Source: Arthrobacter roseus (GTDB taxonomy: Bacteria; Actinomycetota; Actinomycetes; Actinomycetales; Micrococcaceae). Taken from it: DNA of 64,000 nt. Both the position numbers and the translations under genes were made by a program. The notes beneath the pieces are model-generated. The model ran no database searches, was not told the DNA's origin, and saw nothing but the letters and a program-made list of their open reading frames with translations. Location: positions 2,666,001-2,730,000 of the forward strand of contig NZ_JAFBCU010000001.1 in NCBI RefSeq assembly GCF_016907875.1. The letters run 5' to 3'. Within the stretch, counting starts at the first letter, position 1. Every line of letters begins with the position of its first letter. Shown one piece after another: positions 52,476 to 61,126 of the stretch.

Positions 52476-53363
52476 TCAGCCCAGCTGCCTTCCGGCCATG
52501 CCCTCCAGCCGGGTGATGCGTTCGGCTATGGGTGGGTGGGAGGCGAACAATCGGCGTAGCCCAGGCCCGCGTCGAAACGGATTCGTAATCATGAGGTGAG
52601 AGCTGTTGACCAAGTCCTGTCGCGGCGGCAACGGCGCCTGCTGGGTTCCCTGTTCGAGCTTGCGAAGGGCCGAAGCAAGGGCCAGCGGGTCACCCGTGAG
52701 CTTGGCGCCATCCTCGTCGGCGTCGTATTCCCTGGTCCGTCCGATGGCCATCTGAACCAGAGCTGCCGCTATGGGAGCCAAGATAACCATGGCGATGGCC
52801 ACGAGTGGATTACCACCTCCTCTGTCACGGTTGCCACCAGCGAAGATACTGAAAAAGTAGAAAAGCTGGCCCACCGAGGTGATAACTGAAGCGACGGCAG
52901 CAGCCATGGAGCCGGTGAGAATGTCCCTGTTATAGACGTGCATGAGTTCGTGGCCCAGAACTCCGCGCAGTTCGCGGTCGTCAAGGATCCGCAGGATTCC
53001 CTCGGTGCAGCAGACTGCGGCGTTCTCCGGGTTGCGGCCCGTTGCAAAAGCGTTGGGGGAGAGCGCCGGGGATATGAAGAGACGCGGCATGGGTTGCCCG
53101 GCCTTCTGGGACAGTTCACGCACAATGGCGAACATTACCGGCGACTGGGACTCAGTCACAGGCATTGCCTTCATGCTTCTGAGGGCAACTTTGTCAGAGT
53201 TCCAGTAACTGTACGCGATACTGCCGAGGGACAGGACGCCCGCGATGACGATGATCCAGTAGTTGCCAAAGTAGGCGGCAATAGCCCAACCAAACAGCAG
53301 GAATACCGCTCCAAGTGCTGCGAAGAGCGCAACAGTTTTGAGTCCGTTGAAGTGGTTACGCAT
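52476..53363 (-). CDS. htpX: HtpX-type membrane zinc metalloprotease
   Basis: A 295-residue protease. Two N-terminal helices (ALFAALGAVFLLFGWAIAA, then GNYWIIVIAGVLSLGSIAY), the zinc motif GVLGHELMHVYNRDI with both histidines and glutamate, and the downstream EYDADEDGAKLTGDP with the third ligand, in membrane-topology typical of HtpX. It degrades misfolded membrane proteins. The ATG at 53363 has RBS AAGGAAG; an earlier open stretch is unlike the family. Confidence 0.94.
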   Translation of the reverse strand: MRNHFNGLKTVALFAALGAVFLLFGWAIAAYFGNYWIIVIAGVLSLGSIAYSYWNSDKVALRSMKAMPVTESQSPVMFAIVRELSQKAGQPMPRLFISPALSPNAFATGRNPENAAVCCTEGILRILDDRELRGVLGHELMHVYNRDILTGSMAAAVASVITSVGQLFYFFSIFAGGNRDRGGGNPLVAIAMVILAPIAAALVQMAIGRTREYDADEDGAKLTGDPLALASALRKLEQGTQQAPLPPRQDLVNSSHLMITNPFRRGPGLRRLFASHPPIAERITRLEGMAGRQLG

Positions 53364-53388
53364 GTACTTCCTTTCCGTGCCGTCGTAA

Positions 53389-54639
53389 TCAGGGCTCCGG
53401 ATGCTGGGCATCGTACTGTGCGAACCGGGGTTGCCTACGATGCAGAATATAAACTAGAAGGATGCACAGCAGCCCACCGACGACGGCGGCCCACCCTTCC
53501 CCGATGAAGGACGCTTCGGTACCGGCAACCATATCTCCAAGCCTCGGTCCGCCGGCTACCACAACAATGAACACACCCTGCAATCGGCCGCGCATGGCGT
53601 CAGGGGTGGCGGACTGTAGGATCGTGGTCCGGAAAACGGAGCTGACCGAATCAGAAATTCCAGACATCACCATGATCAAAGCAGCAGGAATGATCCAGAT
53701 CGACATAGCCGAGTGGTCGGTGCGGCCAGCCAGCACGACGACGACGCCGAAGGACGAAACGCACAGACCCCAGGCGACGATGGACCACAGGACGGCCGCG
53801 CCCTGGCGACGCACGTGCCCGAGCGGCCCGGAAAACAAGCCCGCCAGGACCGCGCCGAGCGCAACAGAACCGAGCAGAATTCCGACCGTCAGCTCGCCGC
53901 CGCCGATCATGATTGCACCGATGGCCGGTAGTAGCGCCCGAGGCTGTGCCATGACCATGGCAGCCAGATCCACCAGGAATGTCATGCGAATATTGGGGCG
54001 GGTCGCGAGGAATCGAAAGCCTTCCACCACGGACTTGATGCCAGCCTTGTGAACTTCGCCCTCGGGTCGCATCGCCGGGAGCCGGAACAGTGCCCAGAGC
54101 GCCGCGGTGAACGTGAACACGTCGATCGTGTAAGTCCAGCCATAGCCCACCTGAGCCACTAGAACGCCCGCGAGCAGGGGACCCACGGTCATGCCGAGGC
54201 CAAAAGTGACCATGGTCAGTGCGTTCGCGGCGGGCAGCAGCTCGGGCCGGACTAGCCGCGGGATGATCGCAGTTCGGGCGGGTTGATTGATCCCTGCCGC
54301 ACCGCTTTGGATGGCAATGAGACCGTAGAGCAGCCAGATATTCTGCACGCCCATCCAAGCCTGCACTGCGATAGCAATAGTGGTCCCCCACAGGACGAAC
54401 GCCGAGATGAGAGCCACCCGCCGTCGGTCGTAGGCATCGATTACCGAACCGCCGTACAGGCCGGCGACAACGAGTGGCAGTAGCGCGAAGAGCCCGAGCA
54501 GCCCCACGTAGAGGCTGGACTCTGTCAGGGCGTAGATCTCGAGGCTGACCGCCACCAGTGTGAGCTGGGTTCCCACGGCAGAGAGCGACATGCCAAAGAA
54601 CAGGCGGCGAAAGTCAGGACTTTCGCGCAGCGGCGTCAT
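53389..54639 (-). CDS. MFS transporter (DHA3/enterobactin-exporter-like)
   Basis: A 416-residue major facilitator with about twelve helices. The A-motif-like loop is VAGLYGGSVIDAYDRRRVAL. The opening SPDFRRLFFGMSLSAVGTQL and AINQPARTAIIPRLV-type segment (GINQPARTAIIPRLVRPELL) fit the DHA3 group, which includes the enterobactin exporter EntS. The ATG at 54639 is used; a GTG at 54660 would overlap the upstream hydrolase gene. It sits between two alpha/beta hydrolase genes and htpX, all on the minus strand. Confidence 0.9.
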   Translation of the reverse strand: MTPLRESPDFRRLFFGMSLSAVGTQLTLVAVSLEIYALTESSLYVGLLGLFALLPLVVAGLYGGSVIDAYDRRRVALISAFVLWGTTIAIAVQAWMGVQNIWLLYGLIAIQSGAAGINQPARTAIIPRLVRPELLPAANALTMVTFGLGMTVGPLLAGVLVAQVGYGWTYTIDVFTFTAALWALFRLPAMRPEGEVHKAGIKSVVEGFRFLATRPNIRMTFLVDLAAMVMAQPRALLPAIGAIMIGGGELTVGILLGSVALGAVLAGLFSGPLGHVRRQGAAVLWSIVAWGLCVSSFGVVVVLAGRTDHSAMSIWIIPAALIMVMSGISDSVSSVFRTTILQSATPDAMRGRLQGVFIVVVAGGPRLGDMVAGTEASFIGEGWAAVVGGLLCILLVYILHRRQPRFAQYDAQHPEP

Positions 54640-54644
54640 GTCGG

Positions 54645-55379
54645 CTAGGAGTCGGGGCACCGGTTGATAATACCCAATGATTCATCGATAGCTTCGATCA
54701 GCCGCGAACTCCCCAGAATCCGAAAGTGGCCATCCACTTCTACCTGAACGTTGTGTGCACCTGGCAATCTGCTTCCCCCGGGAATGTGCGGATCGAAGCG
54801 AGCATAGATCGAGGTGATGTGCTGGTTGATCTCCCGTTTCTCCTGAAGACTGAGTAGGGCAGCGTTTCTCGGCGACAGGTCCCGCACCCCGGGTAAAAAA
54901 ACGTAGCCTGCGTAGATAGAACCGGCAAAGGGAGTGTTGACAGCGATCATGTGTTTGATGTGTTTGCCGGCACGGCCCGCCATCACGTATTTGCCGACCA
55001 GCCCGCCCTTGCTGTGAGCAATAATTACCACCGAGTCGAGCGAATGTTTCTCCACGTAATCCGTGACGGACACGGCCAACGACTCCGCCGATTTCAGGTT
55101 GTATCCCAGCGGCTCGACGACGTGCACTTCATATCCACGGTCGTGGACGTGATCAACCAGCCGCTTCATGAACTGCCACCGTTCATAGATGCCGGGCAGG
55201 ATGAGGATGGGTGGATACTTCTTCGTGTTCCCGGCACTACGTTGAGTTGGCGTCGATCCGCCGTCGTACCGCTGCTTGTAGTCATCGAAGTCAGTCCGGA
55301 ACAGGACTGCGTGCGCCTGCCAGAAGAGAACGTAGGCATAGTCCAGCAGCCAAGAGAACGCCCGGCTCACGACGCTCAC
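54645..55379 (-). CDS. Alpha/beta hydrolase (lipase/esterase-like)
   Basis: A 244-residue hydrolase. The oxyanion strand PPILILPGIYERWQFM, the nucleophile elbow IIAHSKGGLVGKYVMAG (AHSKG in place of GHSxG), and late VEVDGHFRILGSSRL with a possible catalytic histidine are visible. The GTG start at 55379 overlaps the stop of the preceding hydrolase gene (GTGA); an ATG at 55403 is an alternative. It resembles bacterial triacylglycerol lipases or esterases; the substrate is unknown. Confidence 0.82.
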   Translation of the reverse strand: MSVVSRAFSWLLDYAYVLFWQAHAVLFRTDFDDYKQRYDGGSTPTQRSAGNTKKYPPILILPGIYERWQFMKRLVDHVHDRGYEVHVVEPLGYNLKSAESLAVSVTDYVEKHSLDSVVIIAHSKGGLVGKYVMAGRAGKHIKHMIAVNTPFAGSIYAGYVFLPGVRDLSPRNAALLSLQEKREINQHITSIYARFDPHIPGGSRLPGAHNVQVEVDGHFRILGSSRLIEAIDESLGIINRCPDS

Positions 55380-56128
55380 CGGGGCGCGGCCGCTTGGAGG
55401 CATAGCCGGGCTACCGCCTCTGGTTCCTTGTACATCAACACGTGCGGCCGGTCTGCAAGTTGCGTGATGACCGCCTGTGGACAGGCATCCCGAATTCGCT
55501 CCAGCCAATCTGCGGGCGCAATCGGATCCTTGCCGCCGCTGACCAGTTGAATGGGGCACCTCACACCGGCCAGAGTTACTTCGATGCGATTTTCGAGCAT
55601 CTTCCGAACCGTCCGGAGATACCAGGGCATGCCTGCCCGTAGATAGTCCGTGAAGACGATCCAATTCACCGCGGCGCTCTCCCTCAACGTGTCGAGTCCC
55701 AGCATCAGTGCCTGGCCGATGACAGTGCGTCGTTGATCATTAACGGTAGGCCCGAGCAGAACAATGGCACTGACGACTCCGTGACTTCGAGCTGCGAGGG
55801 CAGCCGCAACCTGAGCACCCATGGAATGCCCAACGACGACGGCGTGCGTGATCCTCAGCTGGTTCAAAGCCTTTTCAACAACGTCCGCGAAATCCTCGAT
55901 GCTTAGGGCGTTGCTCGGTTTGGGAACAGCCCCGAAACCGGGAAGTTCCACGGCGTAGACCAAGCCATGCCGGGACAGCACTTTAGCGAGGGGCTCGAAG
56001 TATCTAACGGAGGTGCCGATGCCGTGAATCAGCACATACGTCACCCCTCCGGACCCCGCTTGATGGATGTTGATCCGTGTTTGTCCGACGGTCAGCGTAT
56101 TCACGTCCGCCCATGTGTTGTTGCCCAT
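55376..56128 (-). CDS. Alpha/beta hydrolase
   Basis: A 250-residue alpha/beta hydrolase. Oxyanion region YVLIHGIGTSVRYFEPLAKV, nucleophile elbow VVVGHSMGAQVAAALAARSH, acidic residue in LVSGGKDPIAPADWLERI, histidine in QLADRPHVLMYKEPEAV. This is the complete Ser-Asp-His set. The ATG at 56128 has RBS AAGGTG. It is divergent from the Fur-family regulator across 92 bp, and the palindrome there may also control it. Confidence 0.9.
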   Translation of the reverse strand: MGNNTWADVNTLTVGQTRINIHQAGSGGVTYVLIHGIGTSVRYFEPLAKVLSRHGLVYAVELPGFGAVPKPSNALSIEDFADVVEKALNQLRITHAVVVGHSMGAQVAAALAARSHGVVSAIVLLGPTVNDQRRTVIGQALMLGLDTLRESAAVNWIVFTDYLRAGMPWYLRTVRKMLENRIEVTLAGVRCPIQLVSGGKDPIAPADWLERIRDACPQAVITQLADRPHVLMYKEPEAVARLCLQAAAPR

Positions 56129-56180
56129 TGATGCACACCTTCTTTCATAGGGCACTCGCAGCGCGTACTGCTTCCACTAT

Positions 56181-56205
56181 CTTATTATGATTTACTCATA
56201 ATAAG
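56181..56205. promoter_or_regulatory. Perfect palindromic Fur/PerR-type operator
   Basis: CTTATTATGA (56181-56190) and TCATAATAAG (56196-56205) are exact reverse complements separated by TTTAC. It lies 15 bp before the Fur-family ATG and 52 bp before the divergent hydrolase gene. The AT-rich core TTATTATGA resembles PerR/FurA boxes. It probably controls the regulator and catalase and may control the hydrolase. Confidence 0.85.
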
Positions 56206-56220
56206 TGATTTACTGGGTGC

Positions 56221-56673
56221 ATGGCCATAGCAAATGTAACCCAGGACACTGTGGCATCACAGTGGTCTGACGCCCTGCATGCCAAAGACCGCCGTGTCAC
56301 CAAACAGCGTCTCGCCGTCCTCACCGCTGTCGATAACTCCCCTCACAGCACTGCCGAGACCGTGACGGAAAGTGTTCGGGGTCAGTTGCGAGACATTACC
56401 GTGCAGTCTGTTTATGTGATCCTCGCGGACCTCAGCGATGCCGGGCTCCTCCGCCGCATCGAATCCCCGCACTCTCCGGCCAGATATGAAACCAGGGTGG
56501 GAGATAACCACCACCACGCCGTCTGCACCTCCTGCGGCCGAATCGAAGACGTAGACTGCGCCGTCGGGCACGCGCCTTGTCTGACCCCCCAGACAACCCA
56601 CGGTATGACCATCCAGGTTGCCGAGGTCCTCTACCAGGGACTCTGCGGCGACTGCCAACTAGACCAACGGTGA
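56221..56673 (+). CDS. Fur-family regulator (PerR/FurA-like) next to catalase
   Basis: A 150-residue Fur-family repressor. A winged helix (about 15-85, [20 protein letters not shown]) is followed by a dimerisation and metal domain with [20 protein letters not shown] (regulatory histidines and a structural CxxC) and a final CGDCQ. The spacing fits peroxide-sensing members such as FurA/CatR. Catalase starts 38 bp downstream, as in furA-kat operons. Oxidation of metal-bound histidines would release the palindrome upstream. Confidence 0.93.
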   Translation: MAIANVTQDTVASQWSDALHAKDRRVTKQRLAVLTAVDNSPHSTAETVTESVRGQLRDITVQSVYVILADLSDAGLLRRIESPHSPARYETRVGDNHHHAVCTSCGRIEDVDCAVGHAPCLTPQTTHGMTIQVAEVLYQGLCGDCQLDQR

Positions 56674-56711
56674 CTCTCGCCGGAAAACCAAGAAGAACTA
56701 GAAGGAGAATA

Positions 56712-58196
56712 ATGACTGCGAATTACACCACAACACAGTCAGGCGCACCGATCGCCAGTGACGGACACTCTCAAAGTGTGGGAGCCGACGGTGCCATCCC
56801 GCTGACCGATCACTACCTGATCGAAAAGCTGGCGCAGTTCAACCGCGAACGAATCCCCGAGCGCATTGTCCATGCCAAGGGCGGCGGCGCCTTCGGTACG
56901 TTCGAAGTCACCGAAGACGTATCCCGCTTCACGCGCGCTTCAGTCTTCCAGCCCGGCACGAGCACCGAAACCCTGATCCGCTTCTCCTCAGTTGCAGGCG
57001 AAGCTGGCTCACCCGATACCTGGCGCGACCCTCGCGGATTCGCCCTGCGCTTCTACACCGAAGAGGGCAACTACGACCTCGTCGGAAACAACACACCGGT
57101 CTTCTTCCTCCGTGACGGCATCAAGTTCCCGGACTTCATCCACTCCCAGAAGCGCCTGCCGGGATCAAACCTGCGCGACGCCGACATGCAGTGGGATTTC
57201 TGGACCAACTCTCCCGAATCAGCACACCAGGTGACCTGGCTGATGGGCGAGCGCGGCATGCCTCAGGACTGGCGCCATATGCAGGGCTACGGATCTCACA
57301 CCTACATGTGGATCAACGCCGACGGCGAGAAGGTCTGGGTCAAGTACCACTTCAAGTCCAATCAGGGTGTTGAAGGCATGAGCGACGACGACGCCGTCAC
57401 CATGGCAGGCGAGAATTCAGATCACTACCTCAGCGACCTCTACGAGGCCATTGAGCGCGGCGACTTCCCGTCCTGGGATCTTCACGTACAGGTCATGCCG
57501 TACGAGGATGCAAAGACGTACCGCTTCAACCCCTTCGATCTGACCAAGATCTGGCCACACTCCGATTACCCGCTGATCAAGGTCGGTAAGCTGACGCTGA
57601 ACAAGAACCCGGAGAACTACTTCGCGCAGATTGAGCAGGCTGCCTTCAGCCCAGCCAACTTTGTTCCGGGCATCGCCGCTTCGCCGGACAAGATGTTGCA
57701 GGCGCGCATTTTCTCCTACGCTGACGCGCACCGTTACCGTGTGGGCACAAACCACGCCCAGCTCCCGGTCAATGCCCCGAAGAGCCCGGTGAACAGCTAC
57801 ACGAAGGACGGGCAGGGCCGCATGTCCTTCAACTCTGCGTCCACTCCGGTGTACGCGCCGAGTACCCAGGGCGGCCCCGTGGCCGATCCCGCGCGGCATG
57901 GAGGGCACGGCGGCTGGGAGAACGACGGCGAGCTGACGCTCTCCGCCCACTCACTGCACGCTGAGGATGACGATTTCGGCCAGCCCGGAACCCTCTACCG
58001 CGAGGTCTTCAATGATGCGCAGAAGGCGGGCCTCCTCGAGACCATCACCGGCGCTGTCGGCGGAGTGCAAAGTCCGGAGATCCGCGAAAACGCCATCCAG
58101 TACTGGGCAAATGTGGACGCGGACCTTGGTTCCAAGCTCCGCGCGAACCTCGGTAGCGTTGCGGTCTCGGAAGCGGAAGCAGCCAACAAGATCTAA
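56712..58196 (+). CDS. katA: Monofunctional heme catalase
   Basis: A 494-residue clade 3-type small-subunit catalase that breaks hydrogen peroxide into water and oxygen. The catalytic histidine is in [16 protein letters not shown], the asparagine in [15 protein letters not shown], and the heme-ligand tyrosine in [26 protein letters not shown] before the ATG at 56712. It is downstream of the Fur-family gene and ended by a strong terminator. A longer open frame upstream covers the regulator's 3' end and is not the true start. Confidence 0.96.
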   Translation: MTANYTTTQSGAPIASDGHSQSVGADGAIPLTDHYLIEKLAQFNRERIPERIVHAKGGGAFGTFEVTEDVSRFTRASVFQPGTSTETLIRFSSVAGEAGSPDTWRDPRGFALRFYTEEGNYDLVGNNTPVFFLRDGIKFPDFIHSQKRLPGSNLRDADMQWDFWTNSPESAHQVTWLMGERGMPQDWRHMQGYGSHTYMWINADGEKVWVKYHFKSNQGVEGMSDDDAVTMAGENSDHYLSDLYEAIERGDFPSWDLHVQVMPYEDAKTYRFNPFDLTKIWPHSDYPLIKVGKLTLNKNPENYFAQIEQAAFSPANFVPGIAASPDKMLQARIFSYADAHRYRVGTNHAQLPVNAPKSPVNSYTKDGQGRMSFNSASTPVYAPSTQGGPVADPARHGGHGGWENDGELTLSAHSLHAEDDDFGQPGTLYREVFNDAQKAGLLETITGAVGGVQSPEIRENAIQYWANVDADLGSKLRANLGSVAVSEAEAANKI

Positions 58197-58213
58197 TAAC
58201 GACCAGCACGCAC

Positions 58214-58254
58214 GAAGAAGGGGCCGGGTTCCAGTGGAACCCGGCCCCTTCTTC
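58214..58254 (+). terminator. Very strong terminator after catalase
   Basis: A perfect 19-bp stem, GAAGAAGGGGCCGGGTTCC (58214-58232) and its reverse complement (58236-58254), around AGT. It lies 17 bp after the catalase stop. The tail ATTATCC is only weakly T-rich. Confidence 0.88.
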
Positions 58255-58502
58255 ATTATCCTGCTAAGCTGGCGAAAAGCTGGATAATTACCCTGAGTAA
58301 CCGATAACGCCTCTGAGGACCAACGCGTCCCGAGGACCCATCGCGGTGAAGCTGGCATTATCCGAAGATTCCGCACACGGGTGAACCTCACCCCAACGCT
58401 CGGCGATGTACGGGCATGGCCCCCTTGACGGGCCTGAAAAGAACGAAGTAGCTGCGCGTCCGTGCGGCCGATGAGCGGGATCACGAGACTGAAGAGGAGA
58501 TC
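58255..58502 (+). promoter_or_regulatory. Repeat-rich leader region before the symporter gene
   Basis: This 248-bp stretch has no gene. ATTATCC occurs at 58255-58261 and 58357-58363, and GGATAAT at 58282-58288 can pair with either one, giving two mutually exclusive helices. AAGCTGG occurs at 58266, 58277 and 58349. Short hairpins GGGTGA/TCACCC and GGGC/GCCC lie further on. The layout could be a structured RNA leader, or a cluster of operator half-sites. I do not recognise a known riboswitch. GGATAAT also resembles a -10 box. Confidence 0.4.
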
Positions 58503-60200
58503 GTGGATACCGGACTGTATCAATTGAGTGCTGGGGCAGTAATCCTGCTCTTCGTCGCCATCTATGGCGGCAGTTTCCTGATGTCTTGGTACATCAGCAA
58601 AAAGAAGGAGAACGCAGACGGCTACATGACAGCCGGTAACAAGATGGGTTTCGGAATATCCGCAGCCAGCATGACGGCTACTTGGATTTGGGCGTCTTCG
58701 ATGTACGCCTCGGCCACGGCCGGCTACACCTACGGCATTTCCGGTCCCATTCACTACGGGCTCTGGGGCGCCCTGATGATCCTCTTCATCTACCCGTTCG
58801 GTAAACGAATCCGCGCAGTAGCGCCGAAGGCCCACACCCTCGCTGAAGTCATGAGGGTCCGGCATGGGCGATCGAGCCAACTGATGCTCGCGGGATCAAA
58901 CGTTGTCGGCAGCGTCATCAGCCTCACCTCCAACTTCATTGCCGGTGGAGCGCTCGTGGCCCTTTTGTCGCCCTTCAGCTTCACGCAAGGCGTCATCGCT
59001 GTGGCAGCCGGAGTCCTGCTCTACACCTTGTGGTCAGGCTTCCGCGCGTCCGTACTCACCGACTTTGCGCAGGTTGTGGCCATGCTGGGCGCCGTCGTCA
59101 TCATCATTCCGGTGGTGTTCTTCGCCGCTGGTGGACCAGCAATGTTTGAACAGGGTGCCGCGAATCTCACTCCGCAGCAAGGAAACTTCTTCTCCAGCGA
59201 TGCCTTCCTCAACCAGGGCGCACCCTACATTGCAGCTGTCCTGGCCTATGCGATTGGTAACCAGACCATCGCGCAGCGGCTGTTCGCTGTCAGGGAGGAC
59301 CTCATCAAGAGGACCTTCATCACGGCTACCGTCGGTTACGGCGCAACGGTCATTGGCGTCGGAATGCTCGGCGTCATGGCACTGTACCTAGGCATCACGC
59401 CCACCGGCGATGATGTGAACAACCTCATTCCCCAAATGGCCTCCACATATTTGGGCCCAATCATGCTCTGCCTGTTCTTCGTCATGATCCTCGGGGCCCT
59501 CTCCTCCACAGCCGATTCTGATTTGTCGGCGCTCTCGTCCATCATGATGGCCGACGTATACGGGCAGAACGTTGGGAAGAAGACCGCCAACCCCAAGACC
59601 ATGCTCCTCATTGGACGCATCACGATGGTGGTGGCGACCGCCGCCGCCCTAGTCTTCGCCAGTCAACAAATGAACATCCTCGATCTGCTGGTTTTCGTAG
59701 GCGCGCTCTGGGGTGCACTGGTATTCCCCGTGCTCGCAAGCTTCTACTGGGACAAGGTCACCAACAAGGCATTCACGGTCTCTGTTATCGCCGCACTTGC
59801 GGTCTTCATCCCGGTCCGGTTCGAATGGTTCGAAGTGAGCGGTGTGACAGGGATCGCCCTGGACATCCTGTCAGTGATCGGGATCGGCGTGGTCCTAGGA
59901 CTCATGGCGTTCGGGTTCTTTGGTTTGAAGCCGGCAAAAATCGTAGGCGTCGTTGCGGCACTGATCTCAGCGCCGTTTGTGATTGGATTCCTCCACGATT
60001 ACACCGTACTGACCGGCTCTCTTGCGGCCTATGCCGTCAGCACCGTGGTCTGCTATTTCATGTCATTCCGCAGCACCGAATCATTTGACTTCGACGTCAT
60101 CAAGGAACGAATCGGTGACTTCGATACACGGCCGGAGACCATGGTCGACGAGGACCCGGACGAAGACTTCGAACCAGCCGGCACCACAGGCACAAGATAG
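58503..60200 (+). CDS. Sodium:solute symporter (SSS family)
   Basis: A 565-residue membrane transporter with about thirteen helices. Signature regions: SWYISKKKENADGYMTAGNK, TATWIWASSMYASATAGYTY, FIAGGALVALLSPFSF and LGALSSTADSDLSALSSIMM, the last containing the Na+-site serines typical of the family. The GTG at 58503 follows RBS GAAGAGGAG. The C-terminal 60 residues are acidic and soluble. A 43-codon partner gene follows by 10 bp, as known for several SSS transporters. The substrate (urea, short acid or amino acid) is not settled. Confidence 0.9.
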   Translation: MDTGLYQLSAGAVILLFVAIYGGSFLMSWYISKKKENADGYMTAGNKMGFGISAASMTATWIWASSMYASATAGYTYGISGPIHYGLWGALMILFIYPFGKRIRAVAPKAHTLAEVMRVRHGRSSQLMLAGSNVVGSVISLTSNFIAGGALVALLSPFSFTQGVIAVAAGVLLYTLWSGFRASVLTDFAQVVAMLGAVVIIIPVVFFAAGGPAMFEQGAANLTPQQGNFFSSDAFLNQGAPYIAAVLAYAIGNQTIAQRLFAVREDLIKRTFITATVGYGATVIGVGMLGVMALYLGITPTGDDVNNLIPQMASTYLGPIMLCLFFVMILGALSSTADSDLSALSSIMMADVYGQNVGKKTANPKTMLLIGRITMVVATAAALVFASQQMNILDLLVFVGALWGALVFPVLASFYWDKVTNKAFTVSVIAALAVFIPVRFEWFEVSGVTGIALDILSVIGIGVVLGLMAFGFFGLKPAKIVGVVAALISAPFVIGFLHDYTVLTGSLAAYAVSTVVCYFMSFRSTESFDFDVIKERIGDFDTRPETMVDEDPDEDFEPAGTTGTR

Positions 60201-60210
60201 AGAGAACATC

Positions 60211-60342
60211 ATGGAAACACTACTTTTGACCATTTACGTACTCATGTGGCCAATTATCGTTGCTGGCACACTTTATACGCTGTGCCGCGGATTCCTGAAG
60301 GACTGGCTGCAGGCGCGCCGAGATGGCGAGCGCATCATCTAG
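60211..60342 (+). CDS. Small partner subunit of the SSS transporter (43 aa)
   Basis: A 43-codon gene 10 bp after the symporter gene with RBS AGAGAGAAC. It encodes one membrane helix (LLTIYVLMWPIIVAGTLYTL) followed by a basic, amphipathic tail with FLKDWLQARRDGER. Small proteins of this form accompany SSS-family symporters in many bacteria and are annotated as putative transporter small subunits. It probably stabilises the transporter. Confidence 0.82.
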   Translation: METLLLTIYVLMWPIIVAGTLYTLCRGFLKDWLQARRDGERII

Positions 60343-60354
60343 TCTGGTGAGCGC

Positions 60355-60394
60355 CAGCCTGCGGGAGTGGCTTCACGCCTACTCCCGCAGGCTG
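60355..60394. terminator. Bidirectional terminator between symporter and TetR genes
   Basis: CAGCCTGCGGGAGT (60355-60368) and ACTCCCGCAGGCTG (60381-60394) are perfect 14-bp reverse complements around a 12-nt loop. It serves the convergent genes and overlaps the TetR gene's 3' end by 16 bp. Confidence 0.85.
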
Positions 60395-60969
60395 CGGTCC
60401 AACGACGCCAAAAAATTCTCCATAGCCTTTGCCCACGTTTCGCGGGACTGCTCCTGCACACCACTGATGACGTACGAGAACTCAATGCCGTACAAAGTGG
60501 ACACCAGGAGCCGGGCTTCGATGCGAGCTGGTGCGGAATCGATGCCCTGGTTCTTCAGCCACCGAGTCACAAACGATACCCAATAGTTAAAAATCTTGAC
60601 TGCAGTACCGCGGGGCCGTTCCAGTGTGGGGTCTTGCATGGCAGCCTCGAAAGCGAGTCGCTGCGACTGGCGATGACGCTCATCCAGAGAGCGCTCCAGA
60701 ATGAAGTTTGCGTGCTCTCGAAACCCCTCGACAGTCAAATCTGCCGAGACCGGCCGCAGACCTTCGTTAAGTCGCACTTCGACAAAATTTACAATCTCAT
60801 TCAGGAGCTGTTCTCGGTTACCAAAATGGTACACGAGCACATAGCTGCTGATACCGAGACCATCAGCGAGCGTCCTGAAGCTGAGGTCGGACAAAGGCTT
60901 GTCCTGAAAGTAGTCCAGAGTCTGCGAGAGGAGCTCAATCTTGCGTCCTGGCGAGGTGGGTCGTGCCAT
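60379..60969 (-). CDS. TetR-family regulator
   Basis: A 196-residue TetR regulator. The helix-turn-helix is at about 12-50 (KIELLSQTLDYFQDKPLSDL then FRTLADGLGISSYVLVYHFG then NREQLLNEIVNFVE), and the rest is the helical ligand-binding domain. It faces the symporter operon convergently and is likely its regulator, or it regulates the genes around the CCAAAT repeats upstream of itself. No ligand can be inferred. Confidence 0.92.
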   Translation of the reverse strand: MARPTSPGRKIELLSQTLDYFQDKPLSDLSFRTLADGLGISSYVLVYHFGNREQLLNEIVNFVEVRLNEGLRPVSADLTVEGFREHANFILERSLDERHRQSQRLAFEAAMQDPTLERPRGTAVKIFNYWVSFVTRWLKNQGIDSAPARIEARLLVSTLYGIEFSYVISGVQEQSRETWAKAMENFLASLDRSLRE

Positions 60970-60983
60970 TCCTCCATGCTAGG

Positions 60984-61048
60984 CCAAATTGGATAAAATT
61001 CAGCACAATCGTCCAAATGTCGTACGAAATTCCTGCATTTGGTCCAAA
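60984..61048. promoter_or_regulatory. CCAAAT/TTTGG cluster upstream of the TetR gene
   Basis: Palindromes CCAAATTGG (60984-60992) and TTTGGTCCAAA (61038-61048) flank an inverted pair CCAAATG (61013-61019) and CATTTGG (61036-61042). They lie directly upstream of the TetR start at 60969, as expected for an autoregulatory operator region. Confidence 0.5.
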
Positions 61049-61052
61049 CGGC

Positions 61053-61087
61053 GTCGGGCCCCCGTTCACGATGAAAGGGGGCCCGAC
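61053..61087 (-). terminator. Terminator after the surface-protein gene
   Basis: Perfect 11-bp stem GTCGGGCCCCC (61053-61063) with GGGGGCCCGAC (61077-61087), located 39 bp after the surface-protein stop on the minus strand. The T-tail is weak. Confidence 0.7.
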
Positions 61088-61126
61088 GCGTTGGTGCGCG
61101 ATGTCGCTACTAGAGCTAGGGAAATA

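Noticed and set aside
58255-58502. Known riboswitch (guanidine, TPP, SAM, glycine, cobalamin)
   Set aside because: I compared the visible conserved cores with these classes from memory and none fits; only alternative pairing is supported.
57951-58880. 309-codon open frame on the minus strand across the catalase end, terminator and symporter start
   Set aside because: It runs through a perfect terminator and two real genes on the other strand.
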